Source: Atriophallophorus winterbourni (lineage: Eukaryota > Platyhelminthes > Trematoda > Plagiorchiida > Microphallidae). Taken from it: a stretch of DNA of 64,000 bases. Positions 1 through 11,444 of the stretch are shown piece by piece. The stretch is from contig JACCGJ010025938.1 of the NCBI GenBank assembly GCA_013407085.1, forward strand, positions 120,591 to 184,590, in the 5' to 3' direction. The stretch's first letter is position 1, and each line of letters begins with the position of its first letter. The translations under genes were made by a program, and so were the position numbers. Below the pieces are notes generated by a model. That model worked only from the letters and a program-made list of their open reading frames with translations, ran no database searches and had not been told where the DNA came from.

Positions 1-980
1 TGTTGGTCAGTAGTTGACATCTGTGGAGTACTGTTTCGGGTATTTCCTTTCGCTTCCGATGTTAGTTCTACGTAAGCGACTTTCAGACGATCGATACTGA
101 CAGTTTCTCTCGATCAATTCCGGTCAATTACGAAATACTTGGGATGCCTGCTGAGCACCTTGTACGGACCAGTATACGGTGATTGAAGTGGTTGACGTAC
201 ATGATCGGCGCGCACAAACACAAAGTCGCAGGTAGACAAGTCGGCTGGGATGTAGAACGGTTGGGCGTTTTGGCGAGTTGGGATAGCTCGTAATGATTTC
301 ATGAAGCTGCGAAGGCGACTGACATATTGTGCAGCTGTAAGATCATTTGGTGAATCGGAAGATGTCAGAAATTAGCCAGGTAGGTTAAGTGTACTCCCGT
401 AAACCACCTCAGCAGCTGAGCAACCAAGGTCTTATTCACGGTTGTACGAATACCAAGAAGCACCAAAAGCAATGACTCGGACCAACGTTCTGAATTCCCG
501 TGACTCATGCTTGCGGCTTTGAGTTGCCGGTGAAATCTTTCGACTAAGCTGTTTGAAGAAGGATGGTAGGCTGTAGTCTATATGTGCTTTGTACCGAGTG
601 TTCGATTCAATTCCCGAATGAGCGTTGACTGGAATTGAGAACCTCTGTCCGTGGTAATAGTGTTCGGTACACCAAAATTGCTTTCGCAACCGTTTCTGCA
701 CTGATATCCGGTATGGCTACAGCCAATGGCCAAAGGGTAAAACGGTCGACGCAGGTCAATATATAGAAGCAACCGTTAGAGACCGCTAATGGACCAACGA
801 GATCCAAGTGAACGTGCTGAAAGCGCTCCGTAACAGGTGGAAATACACCAAGGGAACTGATGGTGTGACGTTGGACTTTGCTTTGTTGACATCGGAGGCA
901 ACTCTTGGTCCAAAGTTGAATGTCTTTATGCATATCAGACCAAAGATAACGAGAGCTAATCAGCTTTCGAGTAGCTATTA
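1..980 (-). pseudogene. Gypsy-1 integrase remnant, continuing off the left edge
   Basis: Beyond the solo LTR the integrase resumes with ATRKLISSRYLW, the zinc-finger CLRCQQSK and the first core motif [18 protein letters not shown] lies in a different frame, so there is at least one frameshift. The C-terminal tail (SPYTGPYKVLSRHPKYFVIDRN, then a TGA, then SIDRLK) is the region that reads GPFK...SIDR in sister copies. The window ends inside the tail. Compared with Gypsy-3 (24000-24700), a stretch of the central integrase around 370-600 is rearranged or missing. Confidence 0.87.
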
Positions 981-1141
981 TGTAATGAATTGAATTATAT
1001 TGAACTGAGTAAGCAGCCCAAGAATGTAAGTGAGAACAAACCACGCTCACACGAACTACAGTATATATTAATTAATGCAACTCTAACAACGAGAATTTGA
1101 ATTATTGATTAGTATTGGTTATTATTCAAACAATCATCACA
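981..1141 (-). repeat. Solo LTR of the Gypsy-2 family inside Gypsy-1 integrase
   Basis: A 161-bp block bounded by TG/CA on the minus strand that matches the Gypsy-2 LTRs at 11260-11444 and 18490-18667 (same GAATTGAATT end, same ATTAATTAATG core, same AACAATCATCACA end). It splits the integrase between LSHSEI and ATRKL. No matching 4-5 bp target duplication is visible, and about 60 bp to its right fit neither element, so the event was not a clean insertion plus LTR-LTR recombination. Confidence 0.85.
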
Positions 1142-2914
1142 GCCAACCGGCTCGGCTTGCATCATGGTGGGTAGGATTTGCGGAACCACACCACATTTTA
1201 TTTCGGAGTGTGATAAGCCATGTAAATGCTCGAATACGGTACGTCTCAAATCTAGTGGGACAATTGGACGGGCTTTACAAGTAGACATGTCACAAACCAG
1301 ATAAGAATTAAAATTAGGTATCGGAATACGGCGGATTTTACCCGATTGTGAAGTAATATACCGATTTATTACAGGGTCATTTTGCTGCGAACGTGCTAAT
1401 TGCTCAAAGTCTATTCCAGGCAGGTCGATAGCACTCAACTGAATCCGGGAGAATGTATCCGCAACTGTGTTTGACGAGCCGGAAAGATATCGAATGTCAC
1501 TCGTGAATTGCGATATATAATCCAAGTGACGTATTTCTCGAAGCGAATATCGATCCGATTGTGCGGAAAGAGCAAACGTTAAGGGCTTGTGATCGGTCCA
1601 TACTGTGAAATCATGGCCTTCAAGCAGATGTCTGAAATGTCGTATCGCATAATAGATAGCCAGTAAATCACGGCCGAACGTACTGTATCGAGTTTGAGCT
1701 GGTTGAAGACGACGAGAAAAGAAAGCGAGTGGCTTGGTGATATTGTCTTCTTCTTGTTGAAGGACCGCGCCGACCGCTTCTTGTGATGCGTCTGTAGCGA
1801 GAGACAGTCGAGCATTGGGGTTCGTTGATAAATGAGTCAGTGGAGTGACTTTGTTCAGTGCAGATTTGAGTTGTTCGAATGATTTGATGGCTTCGTCATT
1901 TATTTTAAATTCACGTTTCTTTCCACGTACCAAGTCAGTCAATGGTAGTGAAATCATAGCACATTGTGGAATAAAGCGTCTATTATAGTTGACCAAACCC
2001 AAGAAACGTCTGACTTGACGGATGGAGCTGGGACATGGATAATCTTGGATAGCTGATAGTTTTTGAGGTAACGGTTTTATACCGGAACTATCAATTTGGT
2101 GTCCAAGAATTTCGATAGAACTCACACCAAGAAGACATTTATCGGGATTAACCACAATGCCGTAGTGGGATAGACGTTGAAATACTTCACGGAGGTGTTC
2201 AAGATGTTCAGTGGGATTTGTACTTGCGACTAGGACATCATAAATGTACACGTAGACGAAAGGTAGACCGAGGAAAACTTGGTCCATAAATCTTTGGAAG
2301 GTCTGTGCAGCATTGCGTAGACCGAATGGCATCCTGAGAAATTCGAACAGACCAAATGGAGTGGTGATGGCAGTTTTGGGAATATCTTCGTCAGCTACAG
2401 GAATTTGATGATATGCCCGCACTAAATCCAACTTCGAGAACACAGATTTTCCGTGAAGAGATAGTGCAAAGTCGTGTATGTGCGGAATCGGATATCGATC
2501 TGGGATCGTTACACGATTTAAAGCACGATAATCGCCACATGGACGCCAGGCGTCCGGTTTGTTCTTTTCGACCATGTGAAGAGGAGTGGCCCAAGGTGAA
2601 TTCGATGGACGGATTATTCCGAGTTCCATCATATGCTCGAATTCTCGTTTGGCAGCTTCAAGTTTGTTAGGCGCCAGTCTGCGTGGTCTACTGAAAACCG
2701 GGGGTCCACGGGTTGAAATATGGTGTTTGATGTCATGCTTCACAGGGGTGTCGTGTGTACAGGGTTTGAAGATATCCGAAAATTCCCTGATGAGCGAAAC
2801 GTAATTCGGAGCAGTATCTGGAATCAGGACTCGAATAGTTTTTATGGTAGAATTGCACAAATGTCCGATGACGTTAATCTTTGTGACATTGTCAATGAGT
2901 TTTCTTGTAGTCAT
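1142..2914 (-). pseudogene. Gypsy-1 reverse transcriptase / RNase H remnant
   Basis: A 601-codon open frame. RT landmarks in order: [51 protein letters not shown], and the YXDD position, which reads YIYDVL instead of YIDDVL. Loss of the first catalytic aspartate should abolish polymerisation. RNase H follows ([26 protein letters not shown]). The frame then reaches the start of the integrase zinc finger (LHGLSHSEI) and runs through about 60 bp of unmatched sequence into a foreign solo LTR, which supplies the artificial C-terminus. Confidence 0.92.
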
Positions 2915-3968
2915 GTTGACTGAATGATCAAAGTGTGAGAGAAACTCGGCTCCCAGGATAGGGGTTTTGACGTCGGCAACAGTGAAAATCCATCGAAAGT
3001 TACGTCATAGACCGAGGTTGATGGAAAAAGATCATTGACTGTATGTGCTTATTCGAGTACCGTTCGCCGCTTGTAGGGTCAATGAAGAGTGGTTTCTGCG
3101 TTCTGAGTTTGTGGGTGGGATAACGCTCAGTTCGGCTCCCGTGTGGATCAGAAAACGCATCTTCGTTGAACTATCAGTGACGTAGAATAAGCGGCTGGTG
3201 TTATTGCCAGACAGAGCTGAAGCTTCTACTGCGTGGCTTCGCGGCTTCTTTGATTTTGGTTTTGCGATTTGAAGCTGCATGGGGTTATCTCCACTACGAG
3301 GACGGCTTCGACTTCTGTTTATGTGCTGTATTTGTGAAGTCAAATTGCTGATCTGGGATTTCAAATCAGATATATATTTGTTCAAATCTGCGCAGCAATT
3401 GCAAGGATTGGACATTGGTTGGCTGACCGTGCAGATTGATGTGTTACGTGAAATGTCGTAGACTTCATTTGCAATTTGAGCAAGCTTTTCTAGGTTACTG
3501 TCGCTTTTCATGATAACCAAAACTTTACGCAAATCGTCTGGCAAACTCTGGAACCAGATATGTCGTTTTATTTGTTCGTCAACCTTCTGTGTGCCTTGTT
3601 ACTGTAACAAATGGTGTAAGTGTTGTGAAGGTGTACGATCTTCTAGCTCAGAGCTGGATAGGAGTTTTTGCAAGTTTTGCTCATCGGTGGAACCAATTCG
3701 AGAGATAATTGCAGATTTGAGCTTATCATAAGGATCTGTGGCAGGTTGATCATAAATTAAATCGGCAACTTCTCTGGCAATGGAGGTTGGGAGCATTCCA
3801 ACAACGCGGTTGTAGCGTGTGCGTTGCGTTCGAACATGGTATAACTCGAATAGAGCTTCGATTTGTGCAAACCATAGACGTGGATCTGTCTTGTCGAAAA
3901 CGGGTAATGTGAATTGATTGATAAAATCATCTTCCATCTTGTCTTCGTTATTTATACTATGGTTCATT
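2915..3968 (-). pseudogene. Gypsy-1 Gag and protease remnant
   Basis: Gag begins near 3968 and matches the Gypsy-3 Gag closely (shared DPRLWFAQIE and RYNRVVGMLP). An in-frame TAA near 3600 follows HHLLQ and reading resumes in the same frame. The CHCC finger expected in this clade is not readable. The protease region follows (RFLIHTGAELSVIPP): the catalytic motif is HTG where Gypsy-3 has DTG, so the active-site aspartate is lost. Another stop lies near 3030, followed by a frame change into RT. Confidence 0.88.
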
Positions 3969-4007
3969 GCGTTAATCGAATTAAATGCGTGTTCGGGCTC
4001 ACCAATT

Positions 4008-4212
4008 TGTAGTGGATAGTGAAGAGTGATTTCTGAGGCTGCGTGTATTCCAGTTATATCCACATACAATTTTGACTCCAAGACAACCACAGAATAACGA
4101 AAACCGTGCGTAGAGAAAGAGTGTATTGTAATTAATGCAAGGTTAACAACAAGAAAATTTGAATTACAGAATTATTTATTAATATTGATTAAATATTTGA
4201 ACCGTCGCCACA
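4008..4212 (-). repeat. 5' LTR of Gypsy-1
   Basis: About 205 bp bounded by TG and CA on the minus strand, lying directly upstream of the primer-site-like TGGTGAGCCC. Its outer 100 bp resembles the LTR of Gypsy-2 (shared TTAATTAATG and ACAACGAGAA-like blocks), so the two LTR families are related or one has captured part of the other. No partner LTR is in the window, so the borders rest on the TG/CA ends and the primer site only. Confidence 0.7.
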
Positions 4213-4249
4213 CACTCAACAGAGAATGCCGACTGAGATGCTAGCAGAT

Positions 4250-6174
4250 TTTGTCACGCAATAGTACTTTTGAGACGATGCTAGTTATGCTGACTTCGAA
4301 ATTTAATCGACATATAATACCTTATACATTAGATCGGAACTTGCAATGGCAATTCCATCGACCGAGTCCACAATACCCAAGCTCATTCTTGAATTATTAC
4401 AATACATCACTGCATTTGTTAACCATAACAGATGGTCCTCTGACACCAATTTCACACTCATTTCACACTCACCCTACTATGTACTTCTATTCAAATATGA
4501 GACATTTTCAAAGCTCTCCATGAAGATTTTTAACCTAAATCAACCTGTGCTACATAATGATCAATTAGATAATAAGTCATTCTCTGAGCATAGCCTCTCA
4601 TCTCATCGATTTATACTTATCAATGCTCGATCCATAACTAACAAGATATTACCTCCACGTTAATATCTTCTCTCTAACCCCGCTTATATTATTCTAATAA
4701 CTGAATCTTGGGCAAAAAGGGAAAATCAGATTGTGAACTTTTGATTTAAACTATCACATTTTTGAAAAGACCGTGTTTCAAAACATGGAGGAGGATGACT
4801 TGTTTATGTTCATCCTAACCTCCAATCTAACATCATCATTTCATCCGTCTTTGATCATATCGAAGATTTTATCTGGATGGCACAACCGGCTTTTGATCTC
4901 TTAATTGGATGCATCTACTACCCACAGGTTATTACTTATTCATCGCTTCAACGCTTGACCGATAGCTTCATCGAAGCTTCTGTCCACCCTTCCCGCTATA
5001 AATTAAATGCAGGAGATTTTAACATGCCTTCACTTAATCGGTTAGAAAGCACCCATATAAATCTTAATTCTTTTTCCAATACCACCAATCTATAAGGTTT
5101 TACACAGTTTGTTGATAAGCCAACGTGCAATCAAAATATCATTGACATTGTTTTACTCTGAATATCACATTGTCTAACATGAACGTATCTCCCTCATTTT
5201 TAATGGAGATCATAATATTATACCTTTCGAATTGGGTTGCAATAGTACAATGACTAGTGTTAAAAAAGCACGTTTAATTAGTCACATAGATTGGAAATTC
5301 TTTGAAAACCTCATAAAAACGAAGATTGGACTGAATTTTTCCTTCCTGACAATTTTAATGTAATCTCCGAAATCTTTTATAATAAACTAGCTGAGTTACT
5401 GAAGAAATCTACTAATAGACATGCTAGACGCCCCAAACTGATTAAAGCTCATAAATTAGAAAAGCGTCTTTATTATTTGACATCATGTGCTCGTAATAAG
5501 CATGACATCTCTTCTCTTTTGCATGCGTACAAACTATCTGACGCACTAGTACAATATGTGAACCAAACTGATTTCTGATGAGTCCACAGCCCTCAAATCC
5601 AGTAAAATCAAAAGGCGTTATCTAAATTAATGATAAGGATAAGCTACATCATTAAACAAAATCAACATGGTAATAATTGCACAGTAGTAACTGAGACTTT
5701 TGCTGTTTGTGAAGAATTTCTTGTATTTTTCAATGCTTCATATAATAACAACTCTTATCCAGAGGTAATCATACACCCTTCATGCAATACGTTAGACACA
5801 ATAACAAATCAACTATCTGACATACGTAAAATTTGTAATCAAGTTGCAATCTCCAACAACCCTGATGAAACAGGTTTCGTACCAGCAATATGCAAAATGG
5901 TATCTGAAGACTTCTTCTTATTACTACTTAATCTCTTCAATGCGTCTATCAAATCAGAAACCTTCCCCTTAGAATGAAAACATTCCGTTGTTATTCCTCG
6001 ACATAAGTCTGGATTACTACATACGGTTACTAATTATTGACTTATTAATCACACACCACTTCTAGCTAGAATATTTGAGAAGCTTGTCTGGCAGGCCATC
6101 CTAGCATACTTGACACGAAACTATTTCATATCAAACCAGCACGGATTACTTAATAGGAAATCTTGCATCACTGG
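4250..6174 (+). mobile_element. LINE-A, piece 1: endonuclease and start of reverse transcriptase
   Basis: Broken plus-strand coding of a non-LTR retrotransposon. An APE-type endonuclease is visible: ILINARSITNK near 4611-4650, TESWAK, GCIYYPQ at about 4908 and the catalytic GDFN motif near 5010. The RT N-terminal part follows (HKSGLLHTVTNY, ARIFEKLVW, SNQHGLLNRKSCIT). Many stops separate the pieces. The copy is 5'-truncated just right of the Gypsy-1 LTR. At 6174 the frame is interrupted by LINE-B; it resumes in phase at 10393. Confidence 0.85.
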
Positions 6175-7473
6175 CAACGGCAATTGCTGCAAAAAAGTGG
6201 TAAGGGACATTGAGTGCACAGCGTGCAAGCGTTGGGCTGACCCTTGCTGCTCTGGCATACATAAATCTCACTATGGGATTTATGCAAAGTACCGCTGGTT
6301 ACAGTCTTATTGCAGCTCCTGCCATAAGGCTGCCAGTGACACTGCTTTTATTATTGTAAAACCTTAAAATAGTGAAAGCTCGCCTAGCACGTCTTACGTC
6401 GTATCCACTCAAACCTATGCATCTGTTTTGTGTGCAAACATGAGCCCGGGGACAACTGCAGTCAAGGCCGAAGTTGACAAAGTTAACCAGTTACACCATC
6501 CTCCCAAGGAGGCCAATGTAAGGATAACTTTGAAAAAACGTGCAAATTAAAAAAAACTAGATTACCTGCAGCCGAGGGGAAAGTCGAACAGGTTAGCCAG
6601 GTAACCCGTCCACCCAGGCAAGCTGCCACTCACAAGGTGGCCAATGTAGCTGGAACCTCTAAGAAGCGTAATAAGGCCAGTATGGTCAGTACACAAAAAC
6701 TGCAACATTCAATTGATGCCGGTTCGCCTGTGCTGGTTCAAATTATTCAGGAATTGAATGGTTTGCGTCAGCAAATCGAAAACACTACACAGCAATTCCT
6801 CTGCCCCGAAATCTAGAACTAGAAATGTAATAGTTTTTAACCAAGCGGAACCATTTATTGAAGAACCGAAGTCTCGCAGAGATCTTGATCGCAGGTGTTT
6901 AAACGATATTCTTCGAATTGTGGATATGAAGCCTTCTACTCCCTCAGTGCGAATCTACCGAGTAGGAAGATGGAGGATGGTTAACTGCCCTCGACCTATC
7001 CTGGTTGTATTTAATTATCAGGCGGATCGGAATGCATTCCTGGCTAGGGCTGAGTATATCGGAAACTCAACGCTAGATAAACTTCAGTGAACCCTGACAA
7101 CCCTCCGTTTCGGATTCGGCAAAATTATTCTGATTCCAATAGGAGCAACTTAGCAATGAGAACATCGGTCATTCTTAACCCGGATGCAGCGCAAAACGCT
7201 ATTCAGTCACAGACGATCATACCGAACAGTACTTCGCCACTAGTCTTACTGTCCGACCCAGATGACGTTGATTGTCTTAGCGCAATTGACGATGGCACCC
7301 GAGAAGATGACTCCAGTAGTTGCTTCTCTTCTATGGATGCGGTCTCAGTTGTTAGGCAACGGTCCGTTATGTTAACGCATGAGGCTGCCGAAACTGAATA
7401 TCCTGCTCTAAGTAGCACGCCAAAAAACGTGCAGCTCCCTCGGGTGCTTCAACCGAGGGCCAAACAGGATTAG
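6175..7473 (+). pseudogene. LINE-B ORF1 remnant (PHD-like finger protein)
   Basis: The N-terminus has a C4HC3-like pattern: CCKKV, ECTACKRWADPCCSGIH, WLQSYCSSC. It is followed by a basic, lysine-rich stretch (about 6440-6780), a segment at 6800-7090 with NVIVFNQAEPFIEEPKSRR that parallels LINE-C, and an acidic/serine tail ending AKQD at 7473. Stops near 6365 and 6548 and frame changes break it. In CR1-like LINEs ORF1 is a nucleic-acid-binding chaperone; that role is inferred here. Confidence 0.78.
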
Positions 7474-7505
7474 TTTCAGAAGCACGAATATCCAGTGCCC
7501 AAGTA

Positions 7506-8400
7506 TTGTATGCAAATGTATGCAGCATCAGGAATAAGTGGGCTGAATTTTCTCTCTGCGTGGCTCAGTTACACCCAAGGGTTATTGCGCTTTCTGAGAC
7601 CTGGCTGTCTGCGATTGATGAGGTGCGGGTAAAGATCAGTGAACAGTATCTCGTCATAAGATGCGATAGGCCGTGCAATAAGAGAGGCGGTGGCGTTGCA
7701 CTACTCTTGGAGTATGGTTTGCACAACATGGGTACAGGGATATCTCTAGCCAATGAAAACGTCCAAGTTGTTACGAGTATCCTGACTTGCTACAAGTCAT
7801 TGCTCGGAATTGCTTGTGTCTACGTCACTCCCAGTGCATCCCAACAGGAGTTTAAACAACTTATGGAAACACTCGACGGTTTTTTTCACTCAGCCCACAG
7901 TGTACTTATTTTGGGTGATTTCAACCTCCCAGACATAGATTGGCCTGTCCCCACTGGTCGAGAAACCCAGCAATCTGACACCTTTCTCAAATGTCTCCAT
8001 TATCATGCGCTGCACCAGTATGTCAATGATCCTACAAGGTTTCGCCATGGATGCACTCCATCCACTCTTGACTTGGTATTGTCGTCCCAGCTAGAAGCCA
8101 TTAGTCATTTAAAGTACCTACCGCCGCTCGGCAAAAGTGATCACGTAATGATAAGTTTCGAAGCGATATTGCGTTTTCGCAAACCTTTCTCTCGTTCTAG
8201 ACGCAATTTTAGGCTTGTAGACTGGGGTTTACTCTTACAGACTTCAAAATCTTCCCTTCAGTTATCTAGCGATTCAAATGTAAGTAAAAACTGGGATAGA
8301 ATTTCTAAGCATCTAAACGAGTTACAAGACAAGCACGCTGCGCTGCAGTGTGAGAAGGCATTGAAGGCCACTCTGGTGGTCTTCTCGAGTCCGTAGGTCT
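7506..8400 (+). pseudogene. LINE-B ORF2, endonuclease part
   Basis: A 296-codon open frame with the APE-type endonuclease motifs: NVCSIRNKW, ALSETWLS (metal-binding Glu), RCDRPCNKRGGGVALL, ACVYVTPS, LILGDFNLPDIDW (GDFN present), PTRFRHG, STLDLVLSS and the C-terminal GKSDHV containing the catalytic His. All key motifs are intact, unlike LINE-C. The frame ends at 8396 through a frame change before RT. In life this domain nicks target DNA to prime reverse transcription. Confidence 0.88.
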
Positions 8401-10038
8401 ACCCGTGAACAGGATCGTCTTTGGCGGCAATATAAGCTATCCCTTACTTCTGGTTCTTGAACTCGCTACAAAACCGCTCGGAATGCCTGTGTTAAATTAA
8501 AACGTGTGCTCAAATATGATTTTGAGTTATCCCTAGCTAGGGATGCTAAATCCAACCCGACGAGGTTTTATAGCTACGCACAGTCAAAAGAAAAAACTAG
8601 GGAAAACATAGGGGATTTGAAACTGGAGGACGGAAAAGTTGCCGATACCGACTGGTCTAAGGCGACTGCCTTCTCAGGGTTTTTCAGTAGCGTTCAACGA
8701 CGGGATAATTCTTCAAAGGCACCGTCAGGTCTGCTTAACCTGACACCTGGTGTCCATGTATTAGATGAGTTGTCCTTTAATGAGGCTGAGGTGTACGACG
8801 CACTTATCCATGTTCGGGTCGACACATCTGATGGACCGGATGGCATCTACTCAATTATGCTTAAAAATCTTGCCTCAGTGCTTGCCTAACCGTTTTGCCA
8901 GCTCTTTAATTCATGCCTGCAACTAAGAGTTGTTCCCAGTAATTGGAGGGAATCCATAGTCGTGCCAATACACAAGTGTGGTTGCAGGTCAACTGTTGGT
9001 AACTATAGACCGGTCAGCCTGACTAGCATCGTCTCGAAAGTAATGGAAAAACTGCTGCGTGAAAAACGCTGTCAGCATCATTGTCAGCATTCTCTGTTGA
9101 GTGTAACTCAGCATGGATTTTTTAAGGGTAGATCCTGCCTGACAAACATTCTTAGTTTTCTCAATACTGCCACTAAAAGGATGGATGAAGGTAATCCTGT
9201 CGAAGCCCTCTACCTAGACTTCAGCAAGGCTTTCGATTCCGTAAATCACCGCCTTCTAGAGATTAAGCTTGCAGCCAAAGGTATACAGGGTAGTCTACTT
9301 GCTTGGATCAAGGCCTTCCTTACAGGTAGGACATTCTGAGTTAGAGTAGGATCTACGCTGTCGAATCAAATCGACGTGATCAGTGTTGTACCCCTAGGTT
9401 CGGTACTTAGTCCTCATCTATTCCTGATTTTCATCAATGACTGGTCGTCTGCATTGAAGTGCCCATGCTTCATTTTCGCGGATGATGTGAAATTCATCGG
9501 ATCAACGGATCAAGATACCTTGATGCACGACCTTGAGCGGGTCATAAACTGGTCATTCCAGTGGGATCTCCCATTGAACCTAAATAAGAGCCAACTCCTG
9601 TCAGCACTGGTTGATAAGATTTCGGTCCAGGTGGCGGGGAATTCCCTCAGTGTTAACTCCACATAGTGTGTTGAGGATTTGAGTTTACTGGTTGGGGTTG
9701 ACTTCAAATGGGAGGACTAATGTGCCGCTGCAGCTCAGCGTGCACGCAAGGTACTTTTTCGGCTGAAAACAGTGCTGTCGAGCAGAAGACCCGATGTATT
9801 CCTGCCACTGTACAAGGCATTAGTTCGGCCGCATCTCGAATACTGTGTTCGGGGCCACTCACTTAAAACTGCTAAGAAACGATGTCGTCTAGACTCCAGG
9901 AAACACTTTTTCAGCCTTACGGTTGTAAACTTCTGGAACATTCTTCCAGGAGAACTTATATCCTGCAGTACTGTCTCTAGTTTTAAGCTGGGTTTAGACC
10001 GCAACTGCGGTAGATTTCTTCCTGAATACTATCCTTAA
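8401..10038 (+). pseudogene. LINE-B ORF2, reverse transcriptase part
   Basis: RT landmarks: DGPDGIYSIMLKN, VPIHKCG...GNYRPVSLTSIVSKVMEKLL, QHGFFKGRSCLTN, LYLDFSKAFDSVNHRLL (motif A Asp), SVVPLGSVLSPHLF and FIFADDVKFI (motif C). In-frame stops and frame changes occur near 8889, 9339 and 9666. At about 9848 YCV joins directly to RGHSLK, deleting roughly 70 residues present in LINE-C between the thumb region and C-terminus. The final frame ends FLPEYYP at 10038, parallel to FPDFYP in LINE-C. Confidence 0.9.
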
Positions 10039-10392
10039 TTGCTATACGAGCTTAGGTATTTCATCTTTTAGCGTTATCCCGTAAATAAAGTGAGGGCTAG
10101 AGTTCTCTGTGTTTTTTATTTATTATGCACGATGCTACCTCAGCTGACCTCTTACCGTGCTGGTGAAGAGAAACTGCTTGTTTCAGCATCGGCTATAACG
10201 CGGTGCTTCCTAAATTCAACTCGGATAATCTCTTGGCTTCGCGGTCGGTGAAGATTTCAAATAGACAAAAAGAAAAAACGTTTTGTCAGTGGCGGGTGCT
10301 TCTCTGCAGCTTTCCACGGAAAGAAATTCCGGACGCTTGATTGGCTCGTTAGCCACATACTGTCCTATTCAAACTGAACTGAACTGAACTGG
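10039..10392 (+). repeat. LINE-B 3' UTR with (AACTG)n tail
   Basis: Non-coding tail between the ORF2 end and the element border, ending in four copies of the pentamer AACTG. The matching tail of LINE-C is at about 25768-26007 on the other strand, including GCTCGTTAGCCACATA-like and TGTGCAAACTG-like blocks. Nothing else is visible here. Confidence 0.75.
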
Positions 10393-11259
10393 TCAATTTG
10401 AATTTTCAAATTACGCGACACAATCACTAGATTCAGGCCTTTGAAATATAGTTGTATTCATTGATATTACGAAAGCCTTTGACAGGGTCCCGCATAATCT
10501 ACTCCTCGCAAAATAATCTGCTGTAGGCATTACTAGAAATCCTACTTTCGTGGTTCGAATCTATTCTAACTGATCGCACCTTTTCGGTAGATATAAATGG
10601 CTACCGTTCAAGAACTTTGCCAATTCCGAGCTCATCAGCAGTGCATATCCACCGCTTCGGGGGCGGGATTCGAACCCCCGACCATCACCATTGTAGTCCC
10701 ACGCCTTAACGACTTGGGCTACCGTCCACCGTTTGACCGTTTGAGCTCAAATAAGAGCGAAACTCGAGTCCAGTGCTTCCATTATGGACCGTCGTGATCA
10801 ACTTTGTGAATAGTTCGATGGGCTTGTCACGGATGAGTAGTTACAAATATAGATATACTATCTGTTATAACATACTGTAAGATCATTTTGTTTGTAGATG
10901 ATATAAAAGTCGCCGTAGCCTTTACATTTAACCAGACTAGCGACTATATATCGAAATTGCACCAACACCTGGATGCTCTACTTTAATGGAGTATTCGAAA
11001 CTGTCTTGAGTTCTCCACCAATAAATCTACAATCATAAATTTCAAATGTATAATTCAACAGAATCGATCATCTTAAATAATACACCACAACAACCAGAAC
11101 AGTGTTTACGTGATTTAGTTTATTGATATTCTGGATCACTTTCATTTCATGAACAAATTTGCTACTTGATATCTAAAACAAAAAAGAATATAGGTTTACT
11201 TCATAGATTCATCTCTCTACCTCAGTGCAAGCTGAAACTTTACTAGTTACATACACTAC
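10393..11259 (+). mobile_element. LINE-A, piece 2: RT palm to thumb
   Basis: The RT of LINE-A resumes with IVVFIDITKAFDRVPHNLLLAK (motif A) and reaches LFVDDIKVAVAF (motif C, FVDD) near 10900. Between them the expected SGVPQGSV motif is missing and the space at about 10636-10845 is a tRNA-like SINE. Thumb-region matches follow (LSFHEQICYLISKTKKNIGLLHRFISLPQCKL) up to the Gypsy-2 LTR at 11260, where the frame is cut; it resumes at 18668. Confidence 0.85.
10636..10845 (-). mobile_element. tRNA-related SINE in LINE-A
   Basis: On the minus strand there is a tRNA-like head with an A-box-like GGTAGCCCAAGTCGTTAAGG and a B-box GGGGTTCGAATCCC (about 10660-10730), followed by GCGGTGGATATGCACTGCTGATGAG. 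It replaces the RT segment carrying SGVPQGS. A functional tRNA is unlikely because the cloverleaf does not close neatly and the sequence sits in dead LINE coding. The outer borders are estimated from where LINE-A coding stops and resumes. Confidence 0.7.
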
Positions 11260-11444
11260 TGTAATGTATTGAATTGAATTGAATTGAGTGAAATAACCAA
11301 CCCAGAATTGCAGTGAGAATAAACGGCGCTCACTCGAATTACACTGTATGTATTAATTAATGTAACTTTAACAACGAGAATTTGAAAGACAGCATTATTG
11401 ATGATAGTTGATTATTATTGATTGTTATTCAAACAATCATCACA
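11260..11444 (-). repeat. 3' LTR of Gypsy-2
   Basis: 185 bp with TG/CA ends (reads TGTGATGATTG on the minus strand). It matches 18490-18667 and the solo LTR at 981-1141. The preceding bases ACACTAC belong to LINE-A. Confidence 0.88.

Larger units (their letters stand above)
1..4212 (-). mobile_element. Gypsy-1: degenerate CsRn1-type Ty3/Gypsy LTR retrotransposon, 3' end off the window
   Basis: Read on the minus strand the order is LTR (4008-4212), primer-binding site, Gag, protease, reverse transcriptase, RNase H, integrase, which is the Ty3/Gypsy order. The 3' LTR is outside the window. Just inside the 5' LTR is a TGGTGAGCCCGA stretch, shared with Gypsy-N and Gypsy-3, that fits a common tRNA primer site; CsRn1 elements are reported to use tRNA-Trp, so that primer is an inference. 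The coding is broken by in-frame stops, frame changes, a solo-LTR insertion and substitutions of catalytic residues in protease and RT. It is a dead copy. Confidence 0.93.
6175..10392 (+). mobile_element. LINE-B: CR1-like non-LTR retrotransposon inserted in LINE-A
   Basis: Two-ORF LINE: ORF1 with a PHD-like cysteine cluster and ORF2 with endonuclease plus RT. The 3' end is a short tandem (AACTG)n run at about 10370-10391 instead of poly(A), as in CR1-type elements, and the same run ends LINE-C. ACTGG occurs at 6170-6174 and again at 10388-10392, consistent with a short target duplication though it overlaps the tail repeat. Removing the insert brings SCITG and the LINE-A RT motif FIDITKAFDRVPH into one region with continuous phase across the junction. 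The copy is dead through stops and deletions. Confidence 0.88.

Noticed and set aside
10651..10735. Possible functional tRNA gene
   Set aside because: A- and B-box-like sequences are present, but the acceptor stem does not pair and the block continues into a SINE body; scored as SINE.
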